A DNA stretch of 64,000 nt from Anaerolineales bacterium (GCA_014379595.1 JACMLM010000035.1:1-64000); one strand, 5' to 3'; shown: positions 53,914-62,962, counted from the stretch's first letter. The notes: a model not told the origin generated them from the sequence alone. Program-made: numbers and translations.

Positions 53914-54390
53914 ATGGCTCATAAAAAAATTCCCATGGAACATGACAAGAAGATCGCCCTTGTGGCGCACGATAATAAAAAGCGCGACCTGGTGGAATGG
54001 GCTAAGTACAATCGTGATCTCCTGGCCCATCATCAGGTATTTGCAACAGGTACAACTGGGAAAATTTTGGAACAGGAACTTGGTTTCAAGATCATCAGAC
54101 TTAAAAGCGGACCTCTGGGAGGCGACCAGCAGATCGGTGCCAAGATTGTAGATAACAAAATTGATTTCCTGATCTTCTTTTGGGACCCGTTGGAACCTCA
54201 GCCACATGACCCCGATGTAAAGGCACTATTGCGTATGGCAGTTGTGTGGAATATTCCCATTGCATGCAATCGCGCCTCAGCTGACTTCATGATCTCTTCC
54301 CCGCTCATGGATGGTGAATATGACCGCCTTGTCCCTGATTATGAAAATTACACGACCCGTAAAATAGACTTGAGTGAAAAATCGGGATAG
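53914..54390 (+). CDS. mgsA: Methylglyoxal synthase
   Basis: A 158-residue enzyme converting dihydroxyacetone phosphate to methylglyoxal, a bypass when phosphate is scarce. IALVAHDNKKRDLVEWAKYN, FATGTTGKILE, SGPLGGDQQIGAKI and LIFFWDPLEPQPHDPDVKAL contain the catalytic Asp/His and substrate residues. AAGGAGCAAAA lies before the start. Length matches the family. Confidence 0.96.
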   Translation: MAHKKIPMEHDKKIALVAHDNKKRDLVEWAKYNRDLLAHHQVFATGTTGKILEQELGFKIIRLKSGPLGGDQQIGAKIVDNKIDFLIFFWDPLEPQPHDPDVKALLRMAVVWNIPIACNRASADFMISSPLMDGEYDRLVPDYENYTTRKIDLSEKSG

Positions 54391-54516
54391 ATAGGCTGGT
54401 CAGTTTGACAGGGTATACTTAACTTATTGAATATGACTATCCACAGCATCCCCCAAATCGGCAGTATTTTACGAAATGCTGTCACCTTCAACTTCAAGAA
54501 TAATTCTGAGGCCATT

Positions 54517-55089
54517 ATGAACGCAGACTCCTTATTAGCTCAGGTTGAGCAACTATTTAACCTGCTTGAATCTCGCAAAGTGGACTACGTTTTGGTCGGT
54601 GGTATTGCCCTGTTGACCTATGTTGAAGGACGCAACACTCAGGATATTGATCTCATCATGGCACTCCCTTCTCTCACAAAATTGTCTGAGATCAAAATTG
54701 AAAGTCAGGATATGTACTTTGCACACGGAAAATTTGAGGATTTGCAAATTGACATTCTGTTTACAAAGAATCCGTTGTTTGCAATCGTGGAAGAGAAATA
54801 CACAACGACCAAACAATTCATGGATCGCAGTATCCGCTGTGCCACAGTCGAAGGATTGATCTTATTAAAATTATTTGCGTTGCCCTCGCTTTATCGTCAG
54901 GGAAGCTTCGAGCGCGTGGGGATTTACGAAAATGACATTGCCACTCTGATGAATGCGTTCAACCCCAATATGACTTCTCTATTCAAGGAATTAAGCAATC
55001 ATTTGAATGAAACAGATATGAATGAGGCACGTAGAATCATTACAGACATTGAAGCACGTATTCAAAAATTTAGAAAAGCAAGCAAATGA
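54517..55089 (+). CDS. Nucleotidyltransferase-fold protein
   Basis: A 190-residue nucleotidyltransferase-like protein. DYVLVGGIALLTYVEGRNTQ then DIDLIM carries the GG and DxD-type motif; DLQIDILFTKNPLF supplies the third acidic residue. It resembles AbiEii/MNT-type proteins of toxin-antitoxin or defence loci, but no antitoxin gene adjoins it. An in-frame start at 54433 adds 28 residues; GAGG five bases before ATG 54517 favours the shorter form. Substrate unknown. Confidence 0.75.
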   Translation: MNADSLLAQVEQLFNLLESRKVDYVLVGGIALLTYVEGRNTQDIDLIMALPSLTKLSEIKIESQDMYFAHGKFEDLQIDILFTKNPLFAIVEEKYTTTKQFMDRSIRCATVEGLILLKLFALPSLYRQGSFERVGIYENDIATLMNAFNPNMTSLFKELSNHLNETDMNEARRIITDIEARIQKFRKASK

Positions 55090-55142
55090 TTGTGAACCAG
55101 ATTGCAGTTGCCTACATAATTAACAATAATGATGTGTGATCG

Positions 55143-56171
55143 CTACACAAGCAAACGCCGCGATGTTTTTGATAAGAGAAAATACAGCCCAGCCAAAAAC
55201 ACAGCGAAAACTACAATATTCCATCCACTTGTAAATGCATCACCAACTGCTAAACGTGACATGACTGTGATCGGTGAAAGATTAAGCAATGTACTGATAG
55301 CAGCGGCAGCCAACAACATAAGTGAATAAATAAATTGAGAGCGTTCGCGATCTTTCAATAGAACTGCACCTAACGCCGCAGAAGTGGATGTGATGCCTGC
55401 AACAATCAATGCCAATAATAGAATCCATCCAACATTTTGAATGGCGGTTCCATTCAACTGTAACAAGGTTAACCAGGCGATACATTGCAAAATGGCCAGG
55501 ATGATCGATGCAACGATCTTCGCTCCGATCATGCCATTGAGCGTTAACGGTGCGGACAGAAGTGTTTGCAGTGTGTTATTTTCTACTTCTTCGGTAATCG
55601 AGTCAACGGACATACTGCCCGCAACAAAGGCTGGGAAGAACATCAACATGGGGATCAATACTGAATAAACAAATTCAAAAGATGTTGCAGGTTTGCCTTT
55701 TAGGTCTGTGTAACGTACATCGATTCCCTTTTCTTCACGTAGATAATTTTCGTACTGCTTGAGTGGTTCTTGAATCACCATGCGGATCAACGAGCTGGCA
55801 GTATCTGATTCAGGCAGATATAACTTGATCTCGGTTAATCCATTTGCATCTTGAGGAGTATCTACAATCGCAAGCACTTCGCCTCGATAGTATGCAGCGT
55901 TTGCCTCAGTTAATGTGGGATATTGAATGGTCGTCAAGCCACGTTCTTTCATCAATGAACCGAGCATATTGTCGGATGAAACCACTCCAATTCTTATGCC
56001 CGCGCCGCTGAATTGCAAAATTGTATCTGAGTCATATAGAGATAGCATTCCCAACAATAACGCAGATGAGAAAGATGCAATGAATAACTGAATCAGGATC
56101 GAGATCACGATAGTTCGGTCACGAATGACCGAAGCCAGTTCTTTTTTGACAACAGCCAGGAACGGAATCAA
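55143..56171 (-). CDS. ABC-2 type transporter permease
   Basis: A 342-residue membrane protein. One N-terminal helix (IVISILIQLFIASFSSALLL) is followed by a soluble extracytoplasmic part (about 55-170) and five more helices with the ABC-2 motif SITEEVENNTLQTLLSAPLT. It resembles NatB-like exporter subunits. Its start overlaps the stop of 56168-57775 by four bases, so the two permeases are coupled; their ATPase is the divergent gene at 57861. Confidence 0.9.
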   Translation of the reverse strand: MIPFLAVVKKELASVIRDRTIVISILIQLFIASFSSALLLGMLSLYDSDTILQFSGAGIRIGVVSSDNMLGSLMKERGLTTIQYPTLTEANAAYYRGEVLAIVDTPQDANGLTEIKLYLPESDTASSLIRMVIQEPLKQYENYLREEKGIDVRYTDLKGKPATSFEFVYSVLIPMLMFFPAFVAGSMSVDSITEEVENNTLQTLLSAPLTLNGMIGAKIVASIILAILQCIAWLTLLQLNGTAIQNVGWILLLALIVAGITSTSAALGAVLLKDRERSQFIYSLMLLAAAAISTLLNLSPITVMSRLAVGDAFTSGWNIVVFAVFLAGLYFLLSKTSRRLLV

Positions 56172-57775
56172 AACCCACCTCTCAATATATAAACGTTATA
56201 GAAAAAGTGAATGATGGTTCCAATGCCCAATGCGATGATGTAGGGGAATTTCAATTTTATTCTCAGTAAAGTGATAATGGCTGTGAAAATAAAATGAGAG
56301 ATGAGCGGAACGAATAAAAGCAAACCTGCGCCGAATAACGCGCCCGCAACGCGAGCTTCAGAAACCATGCTGATCGAAAGCACAAGCAGAAGTTTCTCAC
56401 CAATTAGAAATCCGAGTCCTGAGAGGAATGACAACCCAAGAATTTCACGGAAAGATTTCACTACACCACGTTCAGCCAGCACAACAATGCCAACTGTTTT
56501 AACGATCTCCTCAAGCATGGCAGAGCCAAGCAACGTAAAACCAAGTATCAAGCGGACAGGCAGGTTGGTTGCGAACGCCAATAAAATGATCTGGGTTAGG
56601 TAGATGACCGGTACTACCAGTAAACTCCACAACGGCACAGAGATATATGGTTTGGAATGAGCAAGCATCAGGTAGATAGCATCGTTGACCTTGCGTGTGA
56701 GCGGCTTGTAGCCCATCAAAAATTCTTCGTTGAGCATGCGTGTGCCCGCAAACATCGCAAATCCAAAAATTGCAGCCATGGGTAATGACGGGAATAAATA
56801 TTCGCGCCATCCAAACGGCTCGCCGCGATACATTTTTACAGCCAACGTCAGCGGTGAGATATAGGAGAGGTCATTGACGTTGGTGAACATCGCGGGGAAG
56901 ATCAGATAAGCAGTCGTCAGCGTGGTGACAAGCATCGCGATAAAAGTTGTGTCTTTAAACGTGCGATAGAACAATGGAACCATCAGATAAATTGCAAAAA
57001 TAAAAAACATTGTGGGCGCAAAGATGGCAAGCGCAAGAGGCACACTTACATTTGTGACCCAGGCAATTATTGCAGTAGTGGACAATGCAAAAATTGTATA
57101 TGGCAGCATCTTCCCCAAAATAATTTGGAACGGCGTGATCGGCGCGGATAATAAAATCGTTAGGCGGCGATTAACTTTTTCATCCATAAAACTGCTGGTG
57201 AAAAAGATGCTGATGAAGGTGATTGGCATGATATAGATGAGAGTGATGAGGACTTGAGCGAACGGCGCAGGAGGAGGAGTGATGGATGGGATGATGATCT
57301 CTTCGGGCTTTGCCGCTTCACTTCCCGCTGATGCCTGCTCTGCGCCGAGATAGTTGACTCCCACTCGGAGAGGGAACGCATCAGCCTCCGCATAGGAGTT
57401 GCCAACTCGAATCAATTCCGCTCTCTCCATATATTGCTTGAGAGCACGGACTGCAAATTGCGATTTATCGTCTGCACGGGATATTACATCTGAGCCATTA
57501 ATGAATACATCAATTGTATGATCATCAAGAAATGCTTTCCCCTCTTCTGCATCCACTTCCATCACGGCAAAGCGACTGTCGTTAATAGGCGGGACATCGC
57601 CTGAAACGCCAACGCGATATAAGCCGCTGCCAAGCGAAACCGTATCGCGCAGGTAATATGCGGACAAGCCAAGCACAGCCAACAATAACAACACAGCCAG
57701 CGGACTCGCTCCGCCGCCAAAACGTTTACGCAGGCGCGTCACTTCACGCCAGGCAATGACAAGAATTTGATTCAT
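56168..57775 (-). CDS. ABC-2 permease fused to a PrsW/CPBP-like intramembrane protease domain
   Basis: A 535-residue protein. Residues 1-370 form an ABC-2 permease similar to 55143-56171, with SSFMDEKVNRRLTILLSAPI as the exporter motif. Residues about 385-535 form a second multi-helix domain with AMLEEIVKTVG (EExxK, Glu422-423), FLIGEKL (Glu460), ISHFIFTAI (His494) and IIHFFYNVY (His523). This spacing resembles PrsW or CPBP membrane proteases. The fusion would place a protease-like domain on an exporter subunit. The permease assignment is firm; protease activity is inferred. Confidence 0.8.
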   Translation of the reverse strand: MNQILVIAWREVTRLRKRFGGGASPLAVLLLLAVLGLSAYYLRDTVSLGSGLYRVGVSGDVPPINDSRFAVMEVDAEEGKAFLDDHTIDVFINGSDVISRADDKSQFAVRALKQYMERAELIRVGNSYAEADAFPLRVGVNYLGAEQASAGSEAAKPEEIIIPSITPPPAPFAQVLITLIYIMPITFISIFFTSSFMDEKVNRRLTILLSAPITPFQIILGKMLPYTIFALSTTAIIAWVTNVSVPLALAIFAPTMFFIFAIYLMVPLFYRTFKDTTFIAMLVTTLTTAYLIFPAMFTNVNDLSYISPLTLAVKMYRGEPFGWREYLFPSLPMAAIFGFAMFAGTRMLNEEFLMGYKPLTRKVNDAIYLMLAHSKPYISVPLWSLLVVPVIYLTQIILLAFATNLPVRLILGFTLLGSAMLEEIVKTVGIVVLAERGVVKSFREILGLSFLSGLGFLIGEKLLLVLSISMVSEARVAGALFGAGLLLFVPLISHFIFTAIITLLRIKLKFPYIIALGIGTIIHFFYNVYILRGGF

Positions 57776-57860
57776 CGGGGCGATAATACTACACTCGTGG
57801 ATGGTTTGAACTTACAGAATTGAGAATTATTTATATGGTACTTTGAGATAAAATCGCCGC

Positions 57861-58739
57861 ATGATTCAACTTGAAAATGTTATTAAACGTTACGATAATA
57901 CAACTGTCGTCCATGATCTGAACTTACAGATCAACGAAGGCGAGATCGTTGGCATCATTGGTCATAATGGCGCAGGAAAAAGCACCACGATGAAAATGAT
58001 CGCGGGACTGATCGAGCCAACTTCGGGGACTGTTCGGGTGATGGGATATGACATTCAAAAAGGAAGCAGCACAAAGGTCAAGCAAAGAATCGGGTATCTG
58101 CCTGAGGAGAGTCCGCTTTATGAGGCGATGACTGCTCAACAGTATTTATTATTCTTCTCCGAGCTTTATCAAATGCCGCGTCAAAAAGCGTTGAAGAGAA
58201 TTGACGAGCTGCTTACGTCGCTTGACCTGTTTGATAAGAATAAATTGACTGGCGAATTTTCCAAAGGGATGAAGCGCAAGACCGCCATCGCGCGGACTCT
58301 GCTGCACGATCCCGACCTGCTCATCCTCGATGAACCCAACTCAGGGCTTGACCCGCTGACTTCGTTCTTCATCATCAATTATCTAAAGACCCTGCGGCGC
58401 GAAGGGAAGACGATCGTGCTCAGCGCGCACAATCTCTTTCATGTGGAAACGATCTGTGACCGCGTGGGAATCATCAAGAATGGAAAGTTGTTGGTCTTCG
58501 ATACCATGGATGCGATTCGCTCCAGGCTGGGCAAGCGCGAATATCAAGTCATCTTTCACGCTGACCAGAAACTCGATTACGAACAAGTGAACGGAAACTA
58601 TATCTTCCGCACCGCCGAAGTGGATGCGATTGCAGGCATGCTGGAAACTGTCTCTGCCAACAAGTGGACTTTGATGGATCTATCCATGCGCGAATCGGCG
58701 CTGGAGGAGATCTATGTCAAGTTGATGACGAGTGAGTGA
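57861..58739 (+). CDS. ABC exporter ATPase
   Basis: A 292-residue ATPase serving the two divergent permeases. Walker A is GHNGAGKSTTMK, the signature is FSKGMKRKTAIARTL (unusual, Lys for Gly), Walker B LLILDEPNSGLD, and the switch His lies in VLSAHNLFHVE. The C-terminal 45 codons (58605-58739) are repeated at 59523-59657 beyond the toxin-antitoxin genes. The start lies 86 bases from the opposing permease gene; TAAAAT near 57850 is a possible -10 box close to the ATG. Confidence 0.93.
   Translation: MIQLENVIKRYDNTTVVHDLNLQINEGEIVGIIGHNGAGKSTTMKMIAGLIEPTSGTVRVMGYDIQKGSSTKVKQRIGYLPEESPLYEAMTAQQYLLFFSELYQMPRQKALKRIDELLTSLDLFDKNKLTGEFSKGMKRKTAIARTLLHDPDLLILDEPNSGLDPLTSFFIINYLKTLRREGKTIVLSAHNLFHVETICDRVGIIKNGKLLVFDTMDAIRSRLGKREYQVIFHADQKLDYEQVNGNYIFRTAEVDAIAGMLETVSANKWTLMDLSMRESALEEIYVKLMTSE
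58605..58739 (+). repeat. 135-bp direct repeat, copy 1 (end of the ABC ATPase gene)
   Basis: The last 45 codons of the ATPase gene. Copy 2 at 59523-59657 differs at six positions without any gap; five changes are synonymous and one is Ser to Asn. Confidence 0.95.
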
Positions 58740-58744
58740 GGTCT

Positions 58745-58840
58745 GAAAAAACCTTTCACCACTGAGCGCACAGCGAGCACAGAGATTTTTAAAGGGTTTT
58801 CTCAGTGAACTTTGTGGTCTCTGTGGTAAAAAATGAGCAA
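58745..58840. repeat. Intergenic boilerplate-like element after the ABC ATPase stop
   Basis: Contains nested short dyads CACTGAG/CTCAGTG (58760, 58801) and CACAGAG/CTCTGTG (58778, 58819). Strings of this kind recur between genes in some bacterial genomes; only one copy is in this window. Confidence 0.45.
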
Positions 58841-58885
58841 GCCCATTGCTTAAGATGCATAATCAGGGTGTAAAATAAAGGCAAT

Positions 58886-59179
58886 ATGGCTACGACATAT
58901 CCTTTCAGTGTTCCTCGATTGATTGACCTTTGCCGCCAAAACGATGTTTCGATGGTGGGTATTTTTGGCTCGATGGTACGCGGGGAAGCAAAGAAAACAA
59001 GCGACATTGATCTGATCGTACGTTTCTCAAAAAGAAAAAGTTTACTGGCAATGGTGCGGCTGGAACGCGAACTCACCGAGGCTTTGGGCCGTAAAGTGGA
59101 CTTGCTCACAGAGGCCGCAATCAGCCCTTACATGCGCGAGAGGGTTTTGAAGGAAATGCAGGTGGTCTATGGCTCGTGA
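58886..59179 (+). CDS. mntA: MntA-type nucleotidyltransferase antitoxin
   Basis: A 97-residue minimal nucleotidyltransferase. FGSMVRGEAKKTSDIDLIV is the GSxxRGExxxxSDxDL motif and VDLLTEAAI supplies the third Asp. Such proteins neutralise the HEPN toxin HepT by adding AMP groups to it. The gene overlaps hepT by 11 bases. The module lies between the two copies of the ABC ATPase gene tail. Confidence 0.92.
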   Translation: MATTYPFSVPRLIDLCRQNDVSMVGIFGSMVRGEAKKTSDIDLIVRFSKRKSLLAMVRLERELTEALGRKVDLLTEAAISPYMRERVLKEMQVVYGS

Positions 59180-59519
59180 TGAACTGGTTTACTTACTTCA
59201 CATCTTGGACGCAATAAATACGGTAGCAGAATATCTGCAAGGAGTGGATGAAGAAAAATTCAAAGCCACCCGCCTGCTTCAGGATGGGACAATTCGACAG
59301 ATCGAGATCATTGGCGAAGCAGTAAGGCATATTTCAAAAGATATTCGCAAATCATATCCAGAAGTTCCCTGGCAGGATGTCGCAGGCATGCGCGACAAAC
59401 TCATCCATGGTTATTTCGGCGTTGACATTGAAAAAGTTTGGGACACAGCACAGGAAGATTTACCCTTATTAAAACAACAAGTGATCGGAATTCTAAAAGA
59501 TTTCGGCCAGAAGTCTTGA
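59169..59519 (+). CDS. hepT: HepT-type HEPN ribonuclease toxin
   Basis: A 116-residue all-helical HEPN protein. RDKLIHGYFG contains the RX4HXY active-site motif of RNA-cutting HEPN toxins, and VPWQDVAGM precedes it as usual. It overlaps mntA, and its stop lies three bases before copy 2 of the ATPase tail. Target RNA unknown. Confidence 0.93.
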   Translation: MARDELVYLLHILDAINTVAEYLQGVDEEKFKATRLLQDGTIRQIEIIGEAVRHISKDIRKSYPEVPWQDVAGMRDKLIHGYFGVDIEKVWDTAQEDLPLLKQQVIGILKDFGQKS

Positions 59520-59522
59520 TAA

Positions 59523-59657
59523 TTCCGCACCGCCGAAGTGGATGCGATTGCAGGCATGCTGGAAACCGTCTCTGCTAACAAGTGGACTTTGATGGACCTA
59601 TCCATGCGTGAATCGGCACTGGAGGAGATCTATGTCAAGTTGATGACGAATGAGTGA
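59523..59657 (+). repeat. 135-bp direct repeat, copy 2 (orphan ATPase gene tail)
   Basis: Matches 58605-58739 at 129 of 135 positions with no gap, including the TGA stop. It is not attached to a gene body. Only one of six differences alters the amino acid, so the copies seem to have diverged while coding. Confidence 0.95.
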
Positions 59658-59779
59658 TTTCATTCATGACCGTTTGACATAGAGGAGGATGAGAAAGAAA
59701 TTTAACCAGACATAAACACAACGTTGTTTGAAAGAGATGGTTCTTTCTATTATTTTGAATAAATTGAAATCAAGCGATA

Positions 59780-61321
59780 TCAATTTATTTTAACAATAAA
59801 CTTTTTACTCATAGCTACACATGTTTCTTCTTTTATTACAAAACACTGTATCCAATGCACGCCTTTGTATCTGGTGCTTTCAGTGCGCTTATGATCCTCA
59901 TCTTCATAAAACCCTCCTCGTAAACCATTATCAATAATTGCATCCTGACCAGTGTTCACGACCTGCCAATGGATTTTATATGGTCGTTGAATATTATTAA
60001 CCCTAGCCTGAAAGACCAGGCCTAATCCCTTCCGTACAGGCCTTCCATTTATAAGAGGGATAGTTTTAACCTGAGTAGTAGTAGGGGTATTACTTTTCAT
60101 CGTAATATGACCAACAATATCAACAGATCCCATGATTTCCATCGGCCATGTTGGCGATACTGTATGGGAATAATCACCTAATTGGAATTTCTCGTTATTT
60201 GATTTTGTTAACCCTTGAGTGCTAAATCCCATAAGCTCAGAAACACTATCAACAGCTTTATCTCCCATAAATGGCTTTAAAGCTTCACTAAATTCAAGAG
60301 TCTTTTTAAGCTCAAAAGCAAGGAGAAAGTCAGTCTTGACTTGATAAAGCCATCTTTTAAAATTTTCTTTTTTCTTTGGATTCTTGTGCCATTTATCAGC
60401 GAAATTTTCCATTGGGTTGACCGGATTTGGTATCCAGTCAACTCCATCTCTCTGCAATATATGACCTGGCATCTTTTGTACAATATTTATGATCGCATCT
60501 ACTAAATTTGCCTCATTGTCATAGGACAGAGCCGCTAAAGTAGTAATGATTATAGATATTGGTTTGTCATCGGTCTCATCAGCAAACATGATATCCCTAT
60601 GACGTTTTAAAATTTGAACTGCTCGTTGGAGTGGTGTCCTAATTTTGCTATCCAAAATATCGATATTTTCAACGCGCCCCTTCTTTACCAATTCCGTCAA
60701 CGCAAAGCCATATTGCACTTTCATTCTTTGTTGAAACCACAAAGCATATCCTTTAGGATTACTTTGTGACCAGTCTTGACTAATCTGCTCATAAAACGGA
60801 TTCGTATTATCAGTTATAGCAATTGCTTCTTGCGACCAATCGCTTGAATAATTATTTTTAGCTAAATTTCTTCCAAAATAAAACCCATCCGGGACTGCGG
60901 GTAAAATATCAGCATGAAAGTTTTCTGACTCAGAATATTTTAATGTCCAGCATCTACAACCTTCTCCAACAGGCTTCTTCATATTGTTAGCTATAGCATA
61001 GCCTTTTATCTCATTCCCAACTAAGTCTTTCAAATATTTTTGAGTAGTTTTCTCTTTAGTAATTTGCAATTCACAAACTAAATCAACATCATATTCGTCT
61101 TCATCATTAACGGGTTTTATAACTGTGCCTAATCGAATCGAACCTTGAGGGTAAATTACAGGGCTGTATATATCTATTCTTGATTGCTCTCTATTAAGCC
61201 ATTCGCCAATTGAACGATATCTATCTTCGATTTTTTGATATAGACTTTCAGAAATATCCAAAGATTCTGATAATTTTTGCAAAAATAAGTTGTGCGCATT
61301 TTTTTGTTCAAGTGTAATCAT
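59780..61321 (-). CDS. CBASS CD-NTase with fused AGS-C sensor domain
   Basis: A 513-residue cGAS/DncV-like nucleotidyltransferase that makes a cyclic oligonucleotide alarm after phage infection. YPQGSIRLGTVIKP has the Gly-Ser motif (60-61), DEYDVDLV the catalytic Asp pair (78, 80) and NFHADILP the third Asp (138). The C-terminal part (about 385-513) has IHWQVVNTGQDAI, GLRGGF and GVHWIQCFVI, characteristic of the AGS-C domain that may sense the trigger. ATG 61321 follows GGAGGA; the frame itself opens at 61336. It is downstream of and coupled to the Cap5 gene. Confidence 0.93.
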   Translation of the reverse strand: MITLEQKNAHNLFLQKLSESLDISESLYQKIEDRYRSIGEWLNREQSRIDIYSPVIYPQGSIRLGTVIKPVNDEDEYDVDLVCELQITKEKTTQKYLKDLVGNEIKGYAIANNMKKPVGEGCRCWTLKYSESENFHADILPAVPDGFYFGRNLAKNNYSSDWSQEAIAITDNTNPFYEQISQDWSQSNPKGYALWFQQRMKVQYGFALTELVKKGRVENIDILDSKIRTPLQRAVQILKRHRDIMFADETDDKPISIIITTLAALSYDNEANLVDAIINIVQKMPGHILQRDGVDWIPNPVNPMENFADKWHKNPKKKENFKRWLYQVKTDFLLAFELKKTLEFSEALKPFMGDKAVDSVSELMGFSTQGLTKSNNEKFQLGDYSHTVSPTWPMEIMGSVDIVGHITMKSNTPTTTQVKTIPLINGRPVRKGLGLVFQARVNNIQRPYKIHWQVVNTGQDAIIDNGLRGGFYEDEDHKRTESTRYKGVHWIQCFVIKEETCVAMSKKFIVKIN

Positions 61322-61332
61322 CTCTCCTCCCA

Positions 61333-62451
61333 TCAATCAATAGTTAGCACTAACGAAAACCCGCGATTCTCGTCATAAATCAAAAGCGGAAGATCGGCTT
61401 TAGGCATCCAAACTCGACCAATCTCAACGGCTATTGCAACTGGAACTGCGGGAAACACATGGAGAACATTTCCATGACCATGCTTTGCTTTAATCTCATC
61501 AAACAGTTTTCTGAGAAGTTCCCTGAATTTCACTAGTTGCTCTCGACTCTTCAAGAAATCATTATTAGGGTTATCAACAGTTACAGTCCAGATCGACACA
61601 TCTTCACCAACCACATCTGTTATTCTTTTTTCATCAATGGTTGCACTCAAAGAGAGAATTATTGCAACTTTAGAATGATCAGAATTTGGTTTTTTAATTA
61701 TGTAATCAAAACTTACAGGTGATTCTTGCCAATTCCAATTTTGCTTTGGCTCACGATGGAGCTGATAGACATCAGCAGCTGGAATATCTGAAAGTAATCG
61801 TCCTAATTCAATAAGCAAAGGCTGAGGGGCAAAGGCAAATATAGAAAAATGTCCAACATTTCCTAACTGAAGGTTTGGTTTTACTTTTTGATCAAATTGT
61901 CTTTGAAGATTCTCTCTCTCCAACCTCCAATACTTTTCCTCATTATCTTGGAAAGTATTATTTGTAAGTCCCAATTCAAAAGCTTCTCTTCGCGCTGGAT
62001 ATCTATCTGGCGTCATTGCTAATGCAGCTTCAATCCAACTTACTTTTGCGTTATGTTTGCCTATATTTGCACCGTAAAGTAATATATGGCTTCTTTTTTC
62101 AGGCATTATAGAAGTCAATATATCAATTCTTTCTTCATGATCCCTTTTCATACCCCGAAGACGCTCAACTGAATGGCCAGAGATATCTTCAACATCTATC
62201 AAGCGATGGTGAACATCACAAAGCAGCATTAAATTGGAGATATCATTTTTCAATTTCTCAGAAAGTACAGAATCGCCACGTGGACCGGTAGACTTATCCG
62301 CTATGATATGTGCTATGTAAGAAGTATTCAGTTCGACTTTGGTTAATAAATCTAGCCAAAGGGGTTGGTTACAACCTTCATATTCACATCTCCCAGCAGC
62401 TTTTCCCCAAAGAATAAACTTGTTTTTTGGTTTGATAGAAGTATCAGACAT
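61333..62451 (-). CDS. cap5: CBASS effector Cap5 (HNH nuclease fused to SAVED domain)
   Basis: A 372-residue effector. The HNH domain has CEYEGC (22-27), the His in SYIAHIIA (48) and NLMLLCDVHHRLID (73-86). The C-terminal SAVED domain (about 140-372) binds cyclic nucleotides (SIFAFAPQPLLIELGRLLSD, VLHVFPAVPVAIAVEIGRVW). Binding of the CD-NTase product would activate DNA degradation and cell death. ATG 62451 is chosen over GTG 62466. The two genes form a minimal CBASS without ancillary Cap2/Cap3. Confidence 0.93.
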   Translation of the reverse strand: MSDTSIKPKNKFILWGKAAGRCEYEGCNQPLWLDLLTKVELNTSYIAHIIADKSTGPRGDSVLSEKLKNDISNLMLLCDVHHRLIDVEDISGHSVERLRGMKRDHEERIDILTSIMPEKRSHILLYGANIGKHNAKVSWIEAALAMTPDRYPARREAFELGLTNNTFQDNEEKYWRLERENLQRQFDQKVKPNLQLGNVGHFSIFAFAPQPLLIELGRLLSDIPAADVYQLHREPKQNWNWQESPVSFDYIIKKPNSDHSKVAIILSLSATIDEKRITDVVGEDVSIWTVTVDNPNNDFLKSREQLVKFRELLRKLFDEIKAKHGHGNVLHVFPAVPVAIAVEIGRVWMPKADLPLLIYDENRGFSLVLTID

Positions 62452-62796
62452 AATTATTATTCCCACAGTTACACGATAACAAAAAGTTGCAAATTGGCAG
62501 AATTTATATCCCCAATTATTTATTTTGGTCAGTATAGCATTAAGGTTGATTTCTGTACACTTGTTCTATATATGAATCTTATAAGAGTTTTTAGGTCTGC
62601 TCTTCTCTTTAACACCCATAAAATTCCTCTTGAAACTATTCAACCATAATTTTGAAAGAAGTATTTCCTTTCAAATGCCCAAGGATTTTGTCACTGTGGA
62701 TGGGCTGCGAAGAATTTAGGAAATACAAACTCACTACTCAAGTATGGCAGGGGTTTGGACAATCTCAGTTAAACTCTCCACAAGGAGAATTTGAAC
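62452..62796. other. 345-base gap between CBASS and a small membrane gene
   Basis: AT-rich. It should hold the CBASS promoter. The ribosome site AAGGAG for the next small gene is at about 62782. No further gene or RNA is supported. Confidence 0.5.
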
Positions 62797-62907
62797 ATGG
62801 ATGATCTATTTATAGTTTTCTGGTGGTCTGGTCCAATTGGGCTGGGTATTTTCTTTATGGGTGTAGGTATTCTATTGTGGGGCATTAGCAAGTTTCGAAA
62901 TAAATAA
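62797..62907 (+). CDS. Single-helix membrane microprotein (36 residues)
   Basis: A very short frame with AAGGAG nine bases before the ATG and a terminator soon after the stop. The peptide is one membrane helix (FWWSGPIGLGIFFMGVGILL) with the basic end SKFRNK. No family is recognised. It lies beside the CBASS on the opposite strand; a link to defence is not shown. Confidence 0.55.
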   Translation: MDDLFIVFWWSGPIGLGIFFMGVGILLWGISKFRNK

Positions 62908-62931
62908 AGACGTATAAAAATATAAGAAATT

Positions 62932-62962
62932 AAAAAGGGATAGCCAAAAGCTATCCCTTTTT
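62932..62962 (+). terminator. Terminator of the membrane microprotein gene
   Basis: AAAAAGGGATAGC and GCTATCCCTTTTT (13-bp arms) around CAAAA, with a T run on either strand. Confidence 0.85.

Noticed and set aside
54517-55089. Toxin half of an AbiE-type pair
   Set aside because: No AbiEi-like antitoxin gene adjoins it; only a solitary nucleotidyltransferase call is supported.
58605-59657. Insertion sequence with terminal repeats
   Set aside because: The repeats are direct copies of a gene end and no transposase or inverted ends are present.
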